Source: Chlorokybus atmophyticus | Lineage: Eukaryota; Streptophyta; Chlorokybophyceae; Chlorokybales; Chlorokybaceae | DNA: 64,000 nt | Direction of reading: 5' to 3' | Assembly (NCBI GenBank): GCA_009103225.1 | Contig: RHPI01000977.1 | Location: 1-64,000 of the forward strand | Part shown: positions 44,643 through 55,960 of the stretch, in pieces | Layout: each line of letters begins with the position of its first letter | Numbering within the stretch: the stretch's first letter is position 1 | Program-made: the position numbers and the translations under genes | Notes under the pieces: model-generated | What the model saw: the letters and a program-made list of their open reading frames with translations, nothing else | What the model was told of the DNA's origin: nothing | The model's database searches: none

Positions 44643-46180
44643 CACACCCACCCACCCAACGCAATCGCCGCCCACCAGCACCCCGCCGCCCACCAGCACC
44701 ACCCGCCAAGCAATGCCCCCATTCACGACCGATATATCAACGCCAAACAGAAGTCAGCACGCTGATATCCACCAGACGGCGGCAACATTCACATCCGACC
44801 AACAGCGTCAACCGCCGTTTACTTAACAGAACCACACGCACCTTCCACCATGCAACAGCGTTAAACATCGCATGAACATGCGTGGACAACAGCGTTGTGT
44901 CGACCACTCAACACGCTTAGCCGACGCTGATCGATCAGCGCAGACACTAGACAATGCACCGTTAATCACCCGATCAACTACAACCAGGTCAGCGGTGTCA
45001 ATAAACGTTGCAACACCGCCATCCCACGCGTTTCAGCAGACCAACACCAACAGCAGCCGCGCGCACAGCGCTGCCAGGCTTGGCCTAAGCTTTGCCCGGC
45101 GAGAGGCCTCTGGCTTTCTGACTGCTGATGACCTGCGTGCAAAAGAAGATACGCATATGTTGCCGTGTATGCGGCGTGGTTCACAGAGTGCCATGCACCA
45201 TAAGAATTGTCCGGCCAGCCGGACAGCTAATGCCAACCAGCCGCACCACTAAATATGCAAACTCGATAAGCAAGGTTTGCGAATGGTGGCAGCACCTTAG
45301 AAGCTCTCCTAGGTTGCAAGCTACCAAGGGCTCTGAAAACGTTTTTCTGCTGGAGGGATGGCGGTCGCATCAAATTGGAAACAACCATCGAGATGGCAGA
45401 TGGCTCATGTGCAATTTATTTTTAATACTTACAACGTTGCACGACTTGTTATCAAACAACCTATCATCTGTACCGAAAGGATAATAACATGCTTGATATA
45501 TCCATATTGCGGCACCTTACCATTGATGTGCATATGATTACATCCCGGATGTAACTTGGCAACATCTGCATTATAAAAAAGTTTTAGAAACATGTGATTT
45601 GGAATTGTTATTCCGGAGATATAAAGCTGAATTTGATACTCTCATGTAATCATTCTCGTGTTTATGCCAAGTGCAAAAGGCGTGCATCACATCGCCCGCT
45701 ATTACATGCAGGATTGGTATAAAGCAAGCATGTAAGCAACGTTACACTGTATGATGCATGTCTTCATGTCTTCATTATACACGACGATGTGTAAGATGTG
45801 TTGAACTAAGGGATGGAAACATTCGGGATCGATTGCGAAATACTACCTACCTACCGGAAGGTCGAACAGCGAATTGATAAGCCTCAATGCTACCAGGTGT
45901 TGTGACTCATAACTTCTGAGCCGCACATACGTAGGCGATGCTTGCGTCTGGCACGGGGAGCAGCACCCGCGACTATATATAAGTTTGGTCTTGCAGTGGG
46001 AGGCGCGGGCCTCCCTTGCAGTAGTGCTAGCGAGCGAGTTACGCTGCACACTACTCGGCATGCAGTGCAGATACGGGCCGTATCTTACAGGCAGCGGCAC
46101 CCTAAGTTAGGTGCCTAATTAAGCCCACCGCATGCATACGGGTCGACCAGCCAGAACCAAACCGCGTCGAACCACCTGAC
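44643..46180. other. Intergenic, no gene seen
   Basis: Only short shadow frames. A short palindrome GTCCGGCCAGCCGGAC lies near 45209-45224. The part from about 45450 to 45850 is AT-rich. Confidence 0.5.
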
Positions 46181-46395
46181 ATGGCTAAGTACCACCCTGC
46201 GTGGCGTGGCCTGGTTGCTTGGCAAGAGGCGGTGGCGGCGGCGATAGCGGCACGTCAAGAGGCTGCTGTTGTGGAGGCGCTTGCTGTGCTGGACGTTATT
46301 TGAACAGAAGGTAGTTGTCCGTATGCTGTGCTGACCGTGGGCGGTGTTGCCTTTAAAGCTGGTCCCGCTTTGGCACGTCTAAGCAGGTATGAGGC
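46181..46395 (+). pseudogene. Gene fragment, possibly BTB/T1-like
   Basis: ATG at 46181 begins MAKYHPAWRGLVAWQEAVA with an Ala/Glu-rich helix. After a TGA at 46301-46303 the same frame continues CPYAVLTVGGVAFKAGPALARLSR to a donor-like AGG|TATGAG near 46386. VLTVGGVAFKAGPALARL resembles the opening of the potassium-channel T1/BTB fold, but it is too short to be sure. No downstream exon found. Confidence 0.25.
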
Positions 46396-47091
46396 AGGCG
46401 TTCAGGCTTTCAACATCAGCATCAATCTGTGACATTCATGTCCAACTTGTGCGCAGTCTTGTACAGTTCGTGGTGTTGACAAACACCGTGTAGTGCCAGT
46501 AGCTTTGCCAAAGCAAACAATTGCAACAACAACAACCTGCATGCATGCACTGCACGGTTACATATCAGCACGCATGCACGATGCGGTGGCTTTTCTATAA
46601 ACACAGTTGTTGTGTGGCATACAGTAAAAAACCAAGGCAACGCGTTCATCCTTTACATGAGCGTGCGCAAAGCACAAGTTGCACCCCATGCAAGCCGTGA
46701 TTATGTGGCACTTCGCACTGCACATGCACTGTGCATGCTCAGCGCTTGGCGTAAAGTTCTCTTTCCTCTCAGCCAGAGGCTCTTTGCATCACGGAGAGGC
46801 TGAAGCAAAGGCAGCAACAGTGGGGACGTAAGCGGAGGGCTGCAGCGTGACGGCGCAGCATTCAGCTGCGTGGAAAGGCAGCACGCCGCAGGGTTTGATT
46901 CCTCAGCTGCAGGTATGCTTCCAAAGCAGTGCTGCTTGAAGTTGTGCTGCGCACATCGTGCCAGCTCAAACACTCACTGCCAGGCTGTGTTTGGACAGAT
47001 CACCCTCGCAGTCTCCATTTGACCCAATGCCGTGCTGAGTTGCTGCTGGCGGTGGCAGGTTGGTTGCGGGGGCGTACTGTGAAGTGGAGTC
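46396..47091. other. Upstream region of the NLR-like gene
   Basis: No gene recognised. It presumably holds the promoter and 5' untranslated region of the TIR-NB-ARC gene, but no TATA box or other element stands out. Confidence 0.4.
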
Positions 47092-50000
47092 ATGGCTGTG
47101 CATCAAGACAAACAGTACGACGTCTTTCTCTGCCATCGGGGTCCGGACACAAAGAGACACTTCAGCATCTGGTTGAAGTGCGAGCTCGAGAGGCAGAAGC
47201 TGCAGGTGTTTTTTGACGATAGGTCATTGCAAATGGGAAATGATTCGCCTCAAAAGATGGACTCCGCCATGCAGACAGCAACATGCGGTGTTGTGGTGCT
47301 GTCTCCGAGCTTCTTTGCCAGCCAGTGGTGCATGAAAGAGCTCCGCACCTTCTTGGATCGTGGAAATTGTTTGCCAGCCTGTTACGACGTCACCCCTTAC
47401 GACATTAATGCAGAGAACATCAAGAATAAAGCAGGTACGATGCGCCATTGTTTGTAACTGGACTGGCAACCCTGAATCCTCCGGTCCTCAGTCTGACCAT
47501 GGTGCATGCATTTATTTCAGTAGGTACAGTCTGGGAGCAACACGGGGGTCAGCTGTGGACAGAATGCCGTATGACTGAGGCAAACTGGACACGAACAGTT
47601 CAAGATCTTGCAACTGTATGCATGAGTGTGGAGAAGAAATTTGACGATTACGAGGACAGCTACGCCGATGCGATTGTCCGTGATGTTTGCCAGCGGCTCG
47701 GACGACCGTGCACCACAGGGAAGAGAGTCAACATGACGCCATACCGCGACAATACGCGGTTTGTTGGAAGGGACAGGGAGCTGGTAGACCTGGAAATTAT
47801 GTTGAGAGGTGACTGTGGCTGCGTCTGCATCCACGGCATGGGTGGTGCCGGCAAGACGCAGCTGGCATTGAAATATGTGTATAGCCATAAGAGCCAATAC
47901 GACAAGCTGCTATGGATCGATGCCAGCAAAGAGGCGTTGCACAGTAACTTCCTGGGGTTGGCAAAGCCACTGGGCATTGACTTAGGCGCTGAAAAGAAAA
48001 GGTAAGAGCCTCTGGCTTCTTTTGGGCAGATATCCTACTCCCTGCTCTTCATGGTTTGCAGGTGTAGAAGACCAACCTCAGTATGAAACTGATTAACAAT
48101 GTTACACAGGTCGTGGCTCCCAAGTATGTTGCGACCCACTCAGGACAAAGACCGAGACATTGTTGCGGAGATTCGAACAGCATTGGAACAGTTGGAAACC
48201 CCTTGTCTTCTGGTGTTGGACAACGTGGATGATGAGTGGCAGTATCCGGGATACCTACCGAGGGAAGGACCTTGCCATGTCATACTGACTGCTCGTCAGC
48301 GAATGCCTGGCAACTTTCATGTCCTGGAGCTGAAGAATCTTGAAGAGGCGTCTGCGTGTGAGTTGCTGAGATCGGGGCTGTCGCCCGAGACGCCCAATGA
48401 AAAGATCAAAGAGCTGGCTGTGGCTCTAGGGTGCCACGCTTTATCCCTGGCGGTTTCTGCTAGACTGATGTTCAAGGGTCGGCACGGTCCGGAGTGGCTT
48501 CTGACAAAGCTGAGAACAACAGAGGCAGTAGCAGTCTTTGACGGAGTGCCGGACGACCCTGATTTCCAAAGGAAGTTCGCGGTTGACGACTCTGTTTCAT
48601 ACAAGTCTGACTATGATGGTCACAGACAATTGCGAGGCGGAGGTGGCGGAGGTGGCGGATCTGGCCAGAAAGCTTCTATGGTTGGGTGGATGGTTCGCTA
48701 CAGTTCCTATACGTTCAGATCTGTTAAAACATGCCGCGGGCATCTTGTTGGCGAAGGACTATACTGATGGTGATATTGAGGCTGCATCGGGATTGCTTGT
48801 GGAGCACGCACTAGCCGAGCGGTCACGGGACGGAGGTACAGCTTTCCACCCTCTGGTACAGAGCTTTGGCAGATGGGAGGGGAAAAAAGCGGGAGATCAC
48901 GTCGCCAAGGCTGTCGTTATGGCCATTGCCGATGTGGCCAAGGTTAGAGAAGACACGGAACATGTTGCACATGCGGTGTCCATGGCTCTTCCGGATGGTG
49001 ATAACCCCAGCAGTGTCAGGGTTCAACTTGATGAGGACGGCTTGCTCAAGGTCATTGACATTGCACTGCCATTGGCGGAAATATATGCCAATTCCTATCA
49101 GACAGTAGAGGCTTCAAGTATATTGGACAGATGTGAACGCGTGTTGCAGCGGGTTGAACCTCAAGACACGTCGCATTGGTTCCGCCTTTGGTGTTTGCAT
49201 TGTGAGTGCTTCAGACGTGAGGGCAAGTACGTCGAGGCTGAGGCCCTGTACAGACTAGCACTGGCGAGTAGTGAAGCGCGGATGGGGCGGGACCACCTCG
49301 GAACTGCAATGATCTCCAACAACCTGGCAAGCGTGCTGCACAGTTTGGGCAAGTTTGTTGAGGCCGTAGCATTACACAGACGGGCCCTGACAATTGTACA
49401 AGCGGAGCTGGGACCGGATCACCCCTATACTATGTCGGTAATCAGCAATCTGGCATTAGCGCTGGGAGATCAGGGTGATTATCGCCAAGGCGAGGCCCTG
49501 TACAGACAGGCGCTGGCAAGTTGCGAAGCCAGGCTGGGGCATGACCACCTCCAAACCGCATTAATCTGTGGCAATCTGGCACTCATGCTTCCAATCAGGG
49601 TGAGTATGGTCAGGCTGAGGCACTGAATAGACAGGTGCTGATGATCAGAGAAATCAAGCTTGGGCCGGACCACCCTGACACCGCGACGAGTGTCCACAAC
49701 TTGGCATCCGTGTTGCAAATGCAGGGCAAATACCGCGAGGCTGAGGCCCTGCATAGGAGGGCGCTGGTGATCCGCAAGGCGCAGCTGGGGCCAGATCACC
49801 CCAACAGTGTATTGACAATGAACCATGTGGCAAGCGTGCTGCTCAAGTGCAGGGTAAGTACGGAGAGGCCGAGGCATTGAACAGACGTGCATTGGCCATC
49901 CAAGAAGCGAAGCTGGGGCCGGACCACCTTGATATTGCTAAGATGATCCTCAACCTAGCACTCGAGCTGCATAAGCAAGGTCAATATGGCGAGGCCGAAG

Positions 50001-51301
50001 CATTGAACCAACGTGGGCTGGCGATTCAGGAAGCGAAGCTCGGGTTGGACCACCCTGACACTGCGACGGGGATCAGCAATCTGGCACTCGTGCTGCATGA
50101 GCAGGGTCGATATGGCGAGGCCGAGGCCCTGCTCAGACAGGTGCTGGCAATCCGTGATTCAAAGTTGGGGCCGGACCACCGTGACACCGCAGACACCTTC
50201 AATGACTTGGCATTTGTGATGGAGAATCAGGGCAAGTATGGCAAGGCTGAGGTCCTGCACAGGCGCGCACTGGCGAGTTATGAAGCCAAGCTAGGGCCAG
50301 ACCACCCCGCCACCGCGAACTCCTTCAACAACCTGGCAATGTTTCTGCACAAGCAAGGTAAGCTTGGCGAGGCCGAGCCATTGATCAGACGGGCGCTGGC
50401 GATCCGTGAAGCAAAGTTGGGGCCGGACCACCCCGACACCGGGACATCCCTAAACAACCTGGCAATAACAATAACAGAGCAGCACAAGTACAACGAGGCT
50501 GAGGCCGTGCTCAGCCGGGCATTGGCAATTTGGGAAGCAACGCTAGGGCCGGACCACCCCAATACCGCGACAGCTTTTGACAACCTGGCAGTTGTGATGC
50601 GAAGGCAGGGCAAATATGACGAGGCTGTGGCCCTGCACAGACGCGCACTGGCGAGTTATAAAGCCCAGCTAGGGCCAGACCACCTCAACATCGCGTACTC
50701 CCTCAACAACCTGGCAACCGTGCTGCAAGAGCAAGGCAAGCTGGACGAGGCCGAGGCATTGGCTAAGCGGGCGCTGGCGATCCGCGAAGCAAAATTGGGG
50801 CCGGACCACCCCGACATCGGGCAATCCCTCAACAACCTGGCAATGGTGATGCTAGATCAGCACAAGTACGACGAGGCCGAGGCGCTGTTCAGACGGGCGT
50901 TGGCGATATGGGAAACGATACTGGGGCCGGACCACCTCAACACCGTGACAGCTTTCGACAACCTGGCACTGGTGTTGCAAGAGCAAGGCAAGCTTGACAA
51001 GGCCGAGGCCCTGCACATACAGGCGCTGGCGATCCGCGAAGCAAAGTTGGGGCCAGACCACCCTGACACCGGGACATCCCTAAACAACCTAGCAATGGTG
51101 ATGGCAAAGCAGTGCAAGTACGGCGAGGCCGAGGCCGAGGCCCTGTCCAGACGGGCGTTGGCAATTTGGGAGAGACGCTGGGTCCAACACTGTGACAGCT
51201 TTCAACAACCTGGCACTGGTGCTGCGGCGATGACGATGAAGACGATGCCGCCGCCGCTGAAGACCGATCCTATAATAGACAAGGGTGATTGGCGCTCATA
51301 A
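47092..51301 (+). CDS. TIR-NB-ARC-TPR (NLR-like) protein, frame-disrupted
   Basis: Exons 47092-47434, 47521-48001 and 48110-51301 join in phases 1 and 2. Exon 1 is a TIR domain: YDVFLCHRGPDTK, LQVFFDDRSLQMG and SPSFFASQWCMKELRTFL; the Glu in the last motif lies where plant TIR NADases carry their proposed catalytic Glu. Exons 2-3 hold NB-ARC: P-loop GMGGAGKTQLAL, kinase-2 LLVLDNVDD, ILTARQR and GCHALSLAV, then FHPLVQSFGRWE. From 49212 about 15 TPRs of 42 residues follow (consensus GKYGEAEALHRRALAIREAK). Such proteins sense intracellular signals and oligomerise through the nucleotide-binding domain. One-base shifts occur near 48610-48640, 49597 and 49853, and a larger break lies near 51170, so this copy is a pseudogene or contains sequencing errors. 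A missed short intron near 48620 is an alternative for the first. Confidence 0.88.
49212..51200 (+). repeat. Tandem 126-bp repeat array coding for TPRs
   Basis: About 15 successive 126-bp units, each beginning near GGCAAGTATGGCGAGGCCGA and containing GGGCCGGACCACC. At the protein level these are the 42-residue kinesin-light-chain-type TPRs of the NLR-like gene. DNA-level similarity between units is high enough for unequal crossing-over, so copy number is likely variable. Confidence 0.9.
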
Positions 51302-52059
51302 ATAGTCATATGCTCTGAAACCTGTGCTATTTCATAGTAATTGGAAGTATGGTAAAACATGTGCTCCTTGCCATCTTGTCTGTCACCAAATAATGTATGC
51401 GAACTGGAGAGCGTTTTGAGAGACAAGATGGCGGCAAATTCTACTATTACTACATTGATGTAGTGGTTGTTATTGACAACGTTGTATCAGAATGGCACAA
51501 GGATTCCAACATGCCCCGGTTGGATGTTTCATAAGCCTCATCAGATCAGGTGCTACCACAAGGTTGTTGAACATCTCGGTTTGCTTAGACACTCTGAGTA
51601 GCACTACATAGCCACAAATTACCACCCGACGAGAATCTGCCTGCACGGCCCTGGCCTGCTGGTATAAAGCCCCACTCACCTGTAAGAGCAGGCAGAACAA
51701 CAAACCCCCAAACCACATTGCGCAAATGCACCTTTGCATGGCGGTAACTGGCAGCCACAAGTGCTGGGTCGTGCAGTACTGCGAGCTCACATGCTGCAGT
51801 ATTCGCAGCTACGGAACCGGGTTTCACAATATGTACTACAACTGCTGCAAAGGCATCCGTGCACAGTGTGCACCGACCGATATCCAATGTGCGGTGTGCA
51901 CTGCACACCGCACATTGGCAGCTTGTGCAATGCCGCTCATGCAAAAGAGGCCTCTTTCCCTGAAGCCTTCGTGACAGAGATCTGACTGGACGTGTAGGGC
52001 GCTTGCCGAAGACTTTGGGCCCTTGACGTACAATGACTTACAATACTTCAATTACTTGA
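51302..52059. other. Intergenic, one perfect hairpin
   Basis: No gene supported. CCAATGTGCGGTGTGCA (51884-51900) pairs perfectly with 51902-51918 around one base. Confidence 0.55.
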
Positions 52060-53720
52060 CAACCTACAACGGGTGGACTGGGAGGGGGATGTCCCAACCT
52101 TTCTGCAATGATTCATTGAAGGCATATACAATTGATTGAGTACCGTGTATCTCATTGTCTAAAAAGGTTATAAGTTACGCTGGCATACTGTACATGCCAA
52201 ATCCGTTGGCACCCATGATCGTGTGCGTGCAACCGCATCCCGGGCTACAACCAGTTGCCGCACAGCTATCCTTAGGTAAGGTTATCCAACATGAATGAAG
52301 CTTCAATGGCTGACTACAGTTGCTGCTGAGGCTATGCGCACTAGCCACTCGCTCTCCTGCAGGCTGGGTACCATACTCGTTCCAAGCTTTATCAAGTGAG
52401 CTCTGCACCTGTTTGTCACCTTTACAAATGCACACTGGGCAATACAGCTCTTGCAGGAGGTATTACCTTCTTGAACGTGGACACTCGCCTGCTGCGCTGT
52501 TGCGCAGGTAATGCTTGAGGTCCTTATGCGTTTCGCAGAAGCGCGAGTATCAATAGCAATGCCGAAGGGTTCAACAGCTACGCGGTAGTTGTTGCCACGC
52601 TGTAGCCATGTGCTTCTCCTTGAAGATAGAACCCAATAGGAAATGATCCGCTGTTATAAACATCTGCCACCCAGTCCCAAAACCCTGCTAGCAAGCGTCG
52701 GGCAACTTCAACTTGCTGGAACTCGTCATTTGCAGGTTGTTATTCCGGAACTCTTTCTGCCAATCTTGAGTCCAAACACAATGAGCATCAGGGTCATTGC
52801 AGGTGCACTGAGCCTGACTCATTTCACTCGTGCATCGCGCGTATAAATGCCACACCAAATGCAGCTCGCAATCAGGGCGGCCAAACAATATAGTGACCAG
52901 CGAAAGAACAAATCTGAGCGCACCTGATACAGCAGCGAAAATGCTGATGGAGTCCGCCATGCTGGTTGCTGCAGATTGTGTATTTCTAGTTGCACCTCTG
53001 CCCAGAGCTGCTCTGTCATCATTGCAATGGTTGGGAGGCTTACTGGCATGCTGCATCATGGTAGCGAGTAAAGTTTTTGTACAATGCTGCGGTGTCAGAC
53101 ATGCAGAATTGAGTAACATCAGCTGCACAGCATCGATCGTAGTAGAGCTTGGTACATGGCAGTTGGTAACAGGACAACAGCAGGTCACCCACTCAACATA
53201 CAAGTAGATGCATGTGTTGAGAAACGCTGCACCCTTCAACATGTATACACACCCACTAGCTTGAAACTCTCAGCGCTACACGCTACCAGTCAACATCCGC
53301 ACAGACAGCTATACGCGCAATTTCTCCAACCACACACGCACAGACGTGTGTACATCCTCACTTTACTGGCTAACATTCACACACACACTTGCACGCAGTC
53401 ACGCATTCTCTGTAGCACACACCCCGCAAGCAAAATCGATCCAACAACCTCTTGCAACTCGACATGCATGTCCGCTCACAATGCCCCTCTTAAACAGGCA
53501 ATGGTCCTGAGGATAAGTCCTAAGAGTGCAGGACAGCTGATTGCGTGCAAGTGTGGGAACAAGAGCAAGCCAGTAGCAGGAGAAGGCGGCGACGTGTGGG
53601 GCCAGCCTGTGCTGCAGCTGTAGCCCGGGGTGGAGGCCGCCAGGCGGCGAGAATGACGCCTACTTCATCGACGGCAAAGGCGACAAGGCTGCCGCCGCGC
53701 CCGCCCACAAGGACAAGCTG
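52060..53720 (+). repeat. Segmental duplication, copy 2
   Basis: Partner of 15820-17560 in the same orientation, 36 kb away. It retains the CAATGGCTGACTA block near 52303, TTGTTGCCACGCTGTAGCC near 52590, CCCAGTCCCAAAACCC near 52671 and the ACGCCTACT-containing tail near 53655. Confidence 0.75.
52270..52960 (-). pseudogene. Duplicated membrane-protein-like gene, copy 2
   Basis: The minus-strand ATG at 52960 starts MADSISIFAAVSGALRF and continues through a hydrophobic stretch (VLSLVTILF) to DACWRGFGTG, as in copy 1. A downstream block (VCICKGDKQVQSSLDKAWNEYGTQPA ... SQPLKL, 52440-52290) is more open here than in copy 1, where a hairpin breaks it. Between them the frame changes near 52690-52480, so introns or indels must be assumed. 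Function unknown. Confidence 0.5.
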
Positions 53721-55097
53721 ATTATGGTGAGCGCCATAGCATCCTTATCATCACCGGCCGGCAGGGAGGCTGGGGGCGGTGGCGGCGGCGGCAGGAGGCA
53801 AAGGAGGAAGTAGGTTTATGGCTGTAATGTGTGTAGCAACAACTACTGCTACTTCTTGAGTAGCAGACATCAACCTGCCGTCCTCCCATCTCTCTTTCTC
53901 TGTTCCCCTTTTCGCTTTTCTTTTCCCCCTTCCCACTCTTTCTTGCTTTCTCGTGCGCACCCTGGTCTGTCGCTGCCTCTCTTGTATACATCTACGCACA
54001 CACTCTTGGTAAACCACAGCCCTTGTACACGCACACTCATGCGCGCTCTCACACACACAAGCGCACCTGCCTGCATGCGCACGGCATGGCAGACAGTAAA
54101 TTCAAGGCGACTCTCAATGAAACAAATGCAACCCCATACTTCCTCTAGGCGCCCACTGCTTGCGATAAATCCAATCGTCACTGGATACCTTGCTCCCTGT
54201 ACCCACTACCTCCAAAAACTCGCGCCGTTTGTACTCTATGGGAGTCTCTTCTACTCTGCGCAACCAGTACACACTGTGCGTGTATGTGTGCGTGTTATCT
54301 ACATAATCTGTAAACTTTCGTGTACATGGCATGGGTGGCAGGGTACACGTAAATTACGTCACGTGTGCAAGTTGTAGGAGCGGGGTTGTAGCTGCACTGT
54401 GCCAGTGGTAATGTGGGCCTCCCCGCGTGGGACCATTGCTACTGTTGGTGCTGAGCTTGGTGTGGATAGCGGCCACGGGACGGTTGTCACACAGACTTGT
54501 GGAGCTCCTTCCCCTGGGGCTCAGGGATGATGCGAACGGGGTTGTACCACTGTCTTGACAATGGTGTTGAACGTCGTGTTGAAGGTATGGAGAAGTGCGA
54601 GTCAGTGTTTCACACACGCTTACAAGCACACGTGCGGCACTGTTGTGAGAGTCTGCACTTGCTTGCACAGAGAGGGAGTCATCCAAGGTGATGGTGATCT
54701 CCGAGATTGCATGCGTGCACAAGCAAGCACACGCATACATGCGCATGCGCACGCACAGCAGAGCGCGAGAGGGACGGTGCACAGCCTCTTATGTGACAGA
54801 CAGCCTCTCTCACTAAACAGCTACTGCTTACATTTGCGCAAGGGTCGTCTTGTACACGGAATGGTGTGAGAGATGAGGTATAGCGGCGGAGTAGTACTCG
54901 GTAATACTCAGGGGATTCCCCTTCAGTCGCTGTGTGAAACCATTGATAAGACGCCAAGATTGGTGGTGATGTTTTGCCCCTTGTTACACACTGTCTGACA
55001 GCACCGTTGTCTCACAGGCCTCCTCTGCCTGACCTACAGGTAGAAAGGGTGAGCACCCTGTTGTTGCTTGGCATGCTTGAAACGACACACGGCCTGC
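53721..55097. other. Unresolved region, possible exons
   Basis: An open segment ending GDKAAAAPAHKDKLIM just before a GTGAGC donor at about 53727 may be an exon running in from the duplicated block. Around 54376-54590 both strands stay open, with splice-like signals (acceptor TTGTAG, donor GTATGG). I cannot tell strand or product. Confidence 0.25.
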
Positions 55098-55350
55098 AGG
55101 CTGGTGGCGCTGCCAGAGTTCTTCGGCAAGCTCGCTGTTCTGCAAGAGCTGGACCTTCAGCCAGTGCGACAGTTTGGCGGTGCTGCCAGGATCCTTGATC
55201 AATCTTCCTGCTATGCAAAAGCTGGACCTGAGCCGGTGCGGCAGCTTGGCGGCGCTGGCGGAGTCCTTTGGCGAGCTTACAGCTCTAGAGACGCAGGCTC
55301 GAACAGGGTGCTCCAGCTTGGCGGCTCTGTTGAACCCTCTCCGTAAGTTG
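55098..55350 (+). pseudogene. Leucine-rich repeat fragment
   Basis: Three to four plant-type LRRs of about 24 residues: LVALPEFFGKLAVLQELDL, then in the next frame LAVLPGSLINLPAMQKLDLS, SLAALAESFGELTALE and SLAALLNPLRKLAPD. A one-base insertion near 55160 separates the first from the rest. There is no start, and no NB-ARC is attached. This type of LRR (LPxSLxxLxxLxxLDLS) is found in plant disease-resistance proteins and related receptors. Confidence 0.65.
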
Positions 55351-55799
55351 GCTCCTGATGTTGTTGCTGTTCTGCTGCAGCAGGAGGAGGAAGAGGAGTA
55401 GGAGGAGGACACAACAAGTGTGCTTGAACCTCAGATTCGCCAGTGGACTTGCAGCATTAGCAGGAGCAGAACGGAAGCAAGTACAGCGACTTGGCGTCGG
55501 TGCCAGTATTCGCGCCAATGCCGTTGTCTCACTGTTACGTGCACCAAATGTGTACGCGGGTGAGGCATATTGGCGCTGCCGGTATGGTTCCCTCTAACAT
55601 TATCAGGGTAAGAGCCCGACACACATGCGCGATCTGCACAGCTGCTTTAACTGGCATACACAGACGCACAAGTTCACGCATATGCAGATACATCAACACA
55701 TCTTACAGACTGACTGACATATGTGCTGTACCTGGCACAGCAACCAACTTGCACAAACATGCGTTAACCACGGCAACAATGCAAGCGCGTGCTTACGCA

Positions 55800-55960
55800 C
55801 ATACGCTCTGCTACAAAGACTGACACGAGAAGCAGAGCTGGGGCTCAACGACTCCAATAACATGATGGCCCTCAACCACTGGCATCGTGCGTATGCAGTG
55901 CAAGTACGGTGAGGCATAGGCCCTCCGGGACAGACATGAGTAGTAGGCGCTTGCATAATC
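55800..55960 (+). pseudogene. Decayed kinesin-light-chain-type TPR
   Basis: LTREAELGLNDSNNMMALNHW (55819-55881) and then, in a shifted frame, CKYGEA-stop-ALRDRHE (near 55897-55940) follow the TPR consensus of the NLR-like gene (REAKLGPDHPNT..., KYGEAEAL). Probably a remnant of a second member of that gene family. Only about one and a half repeats survive. Confidence 0.5.
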
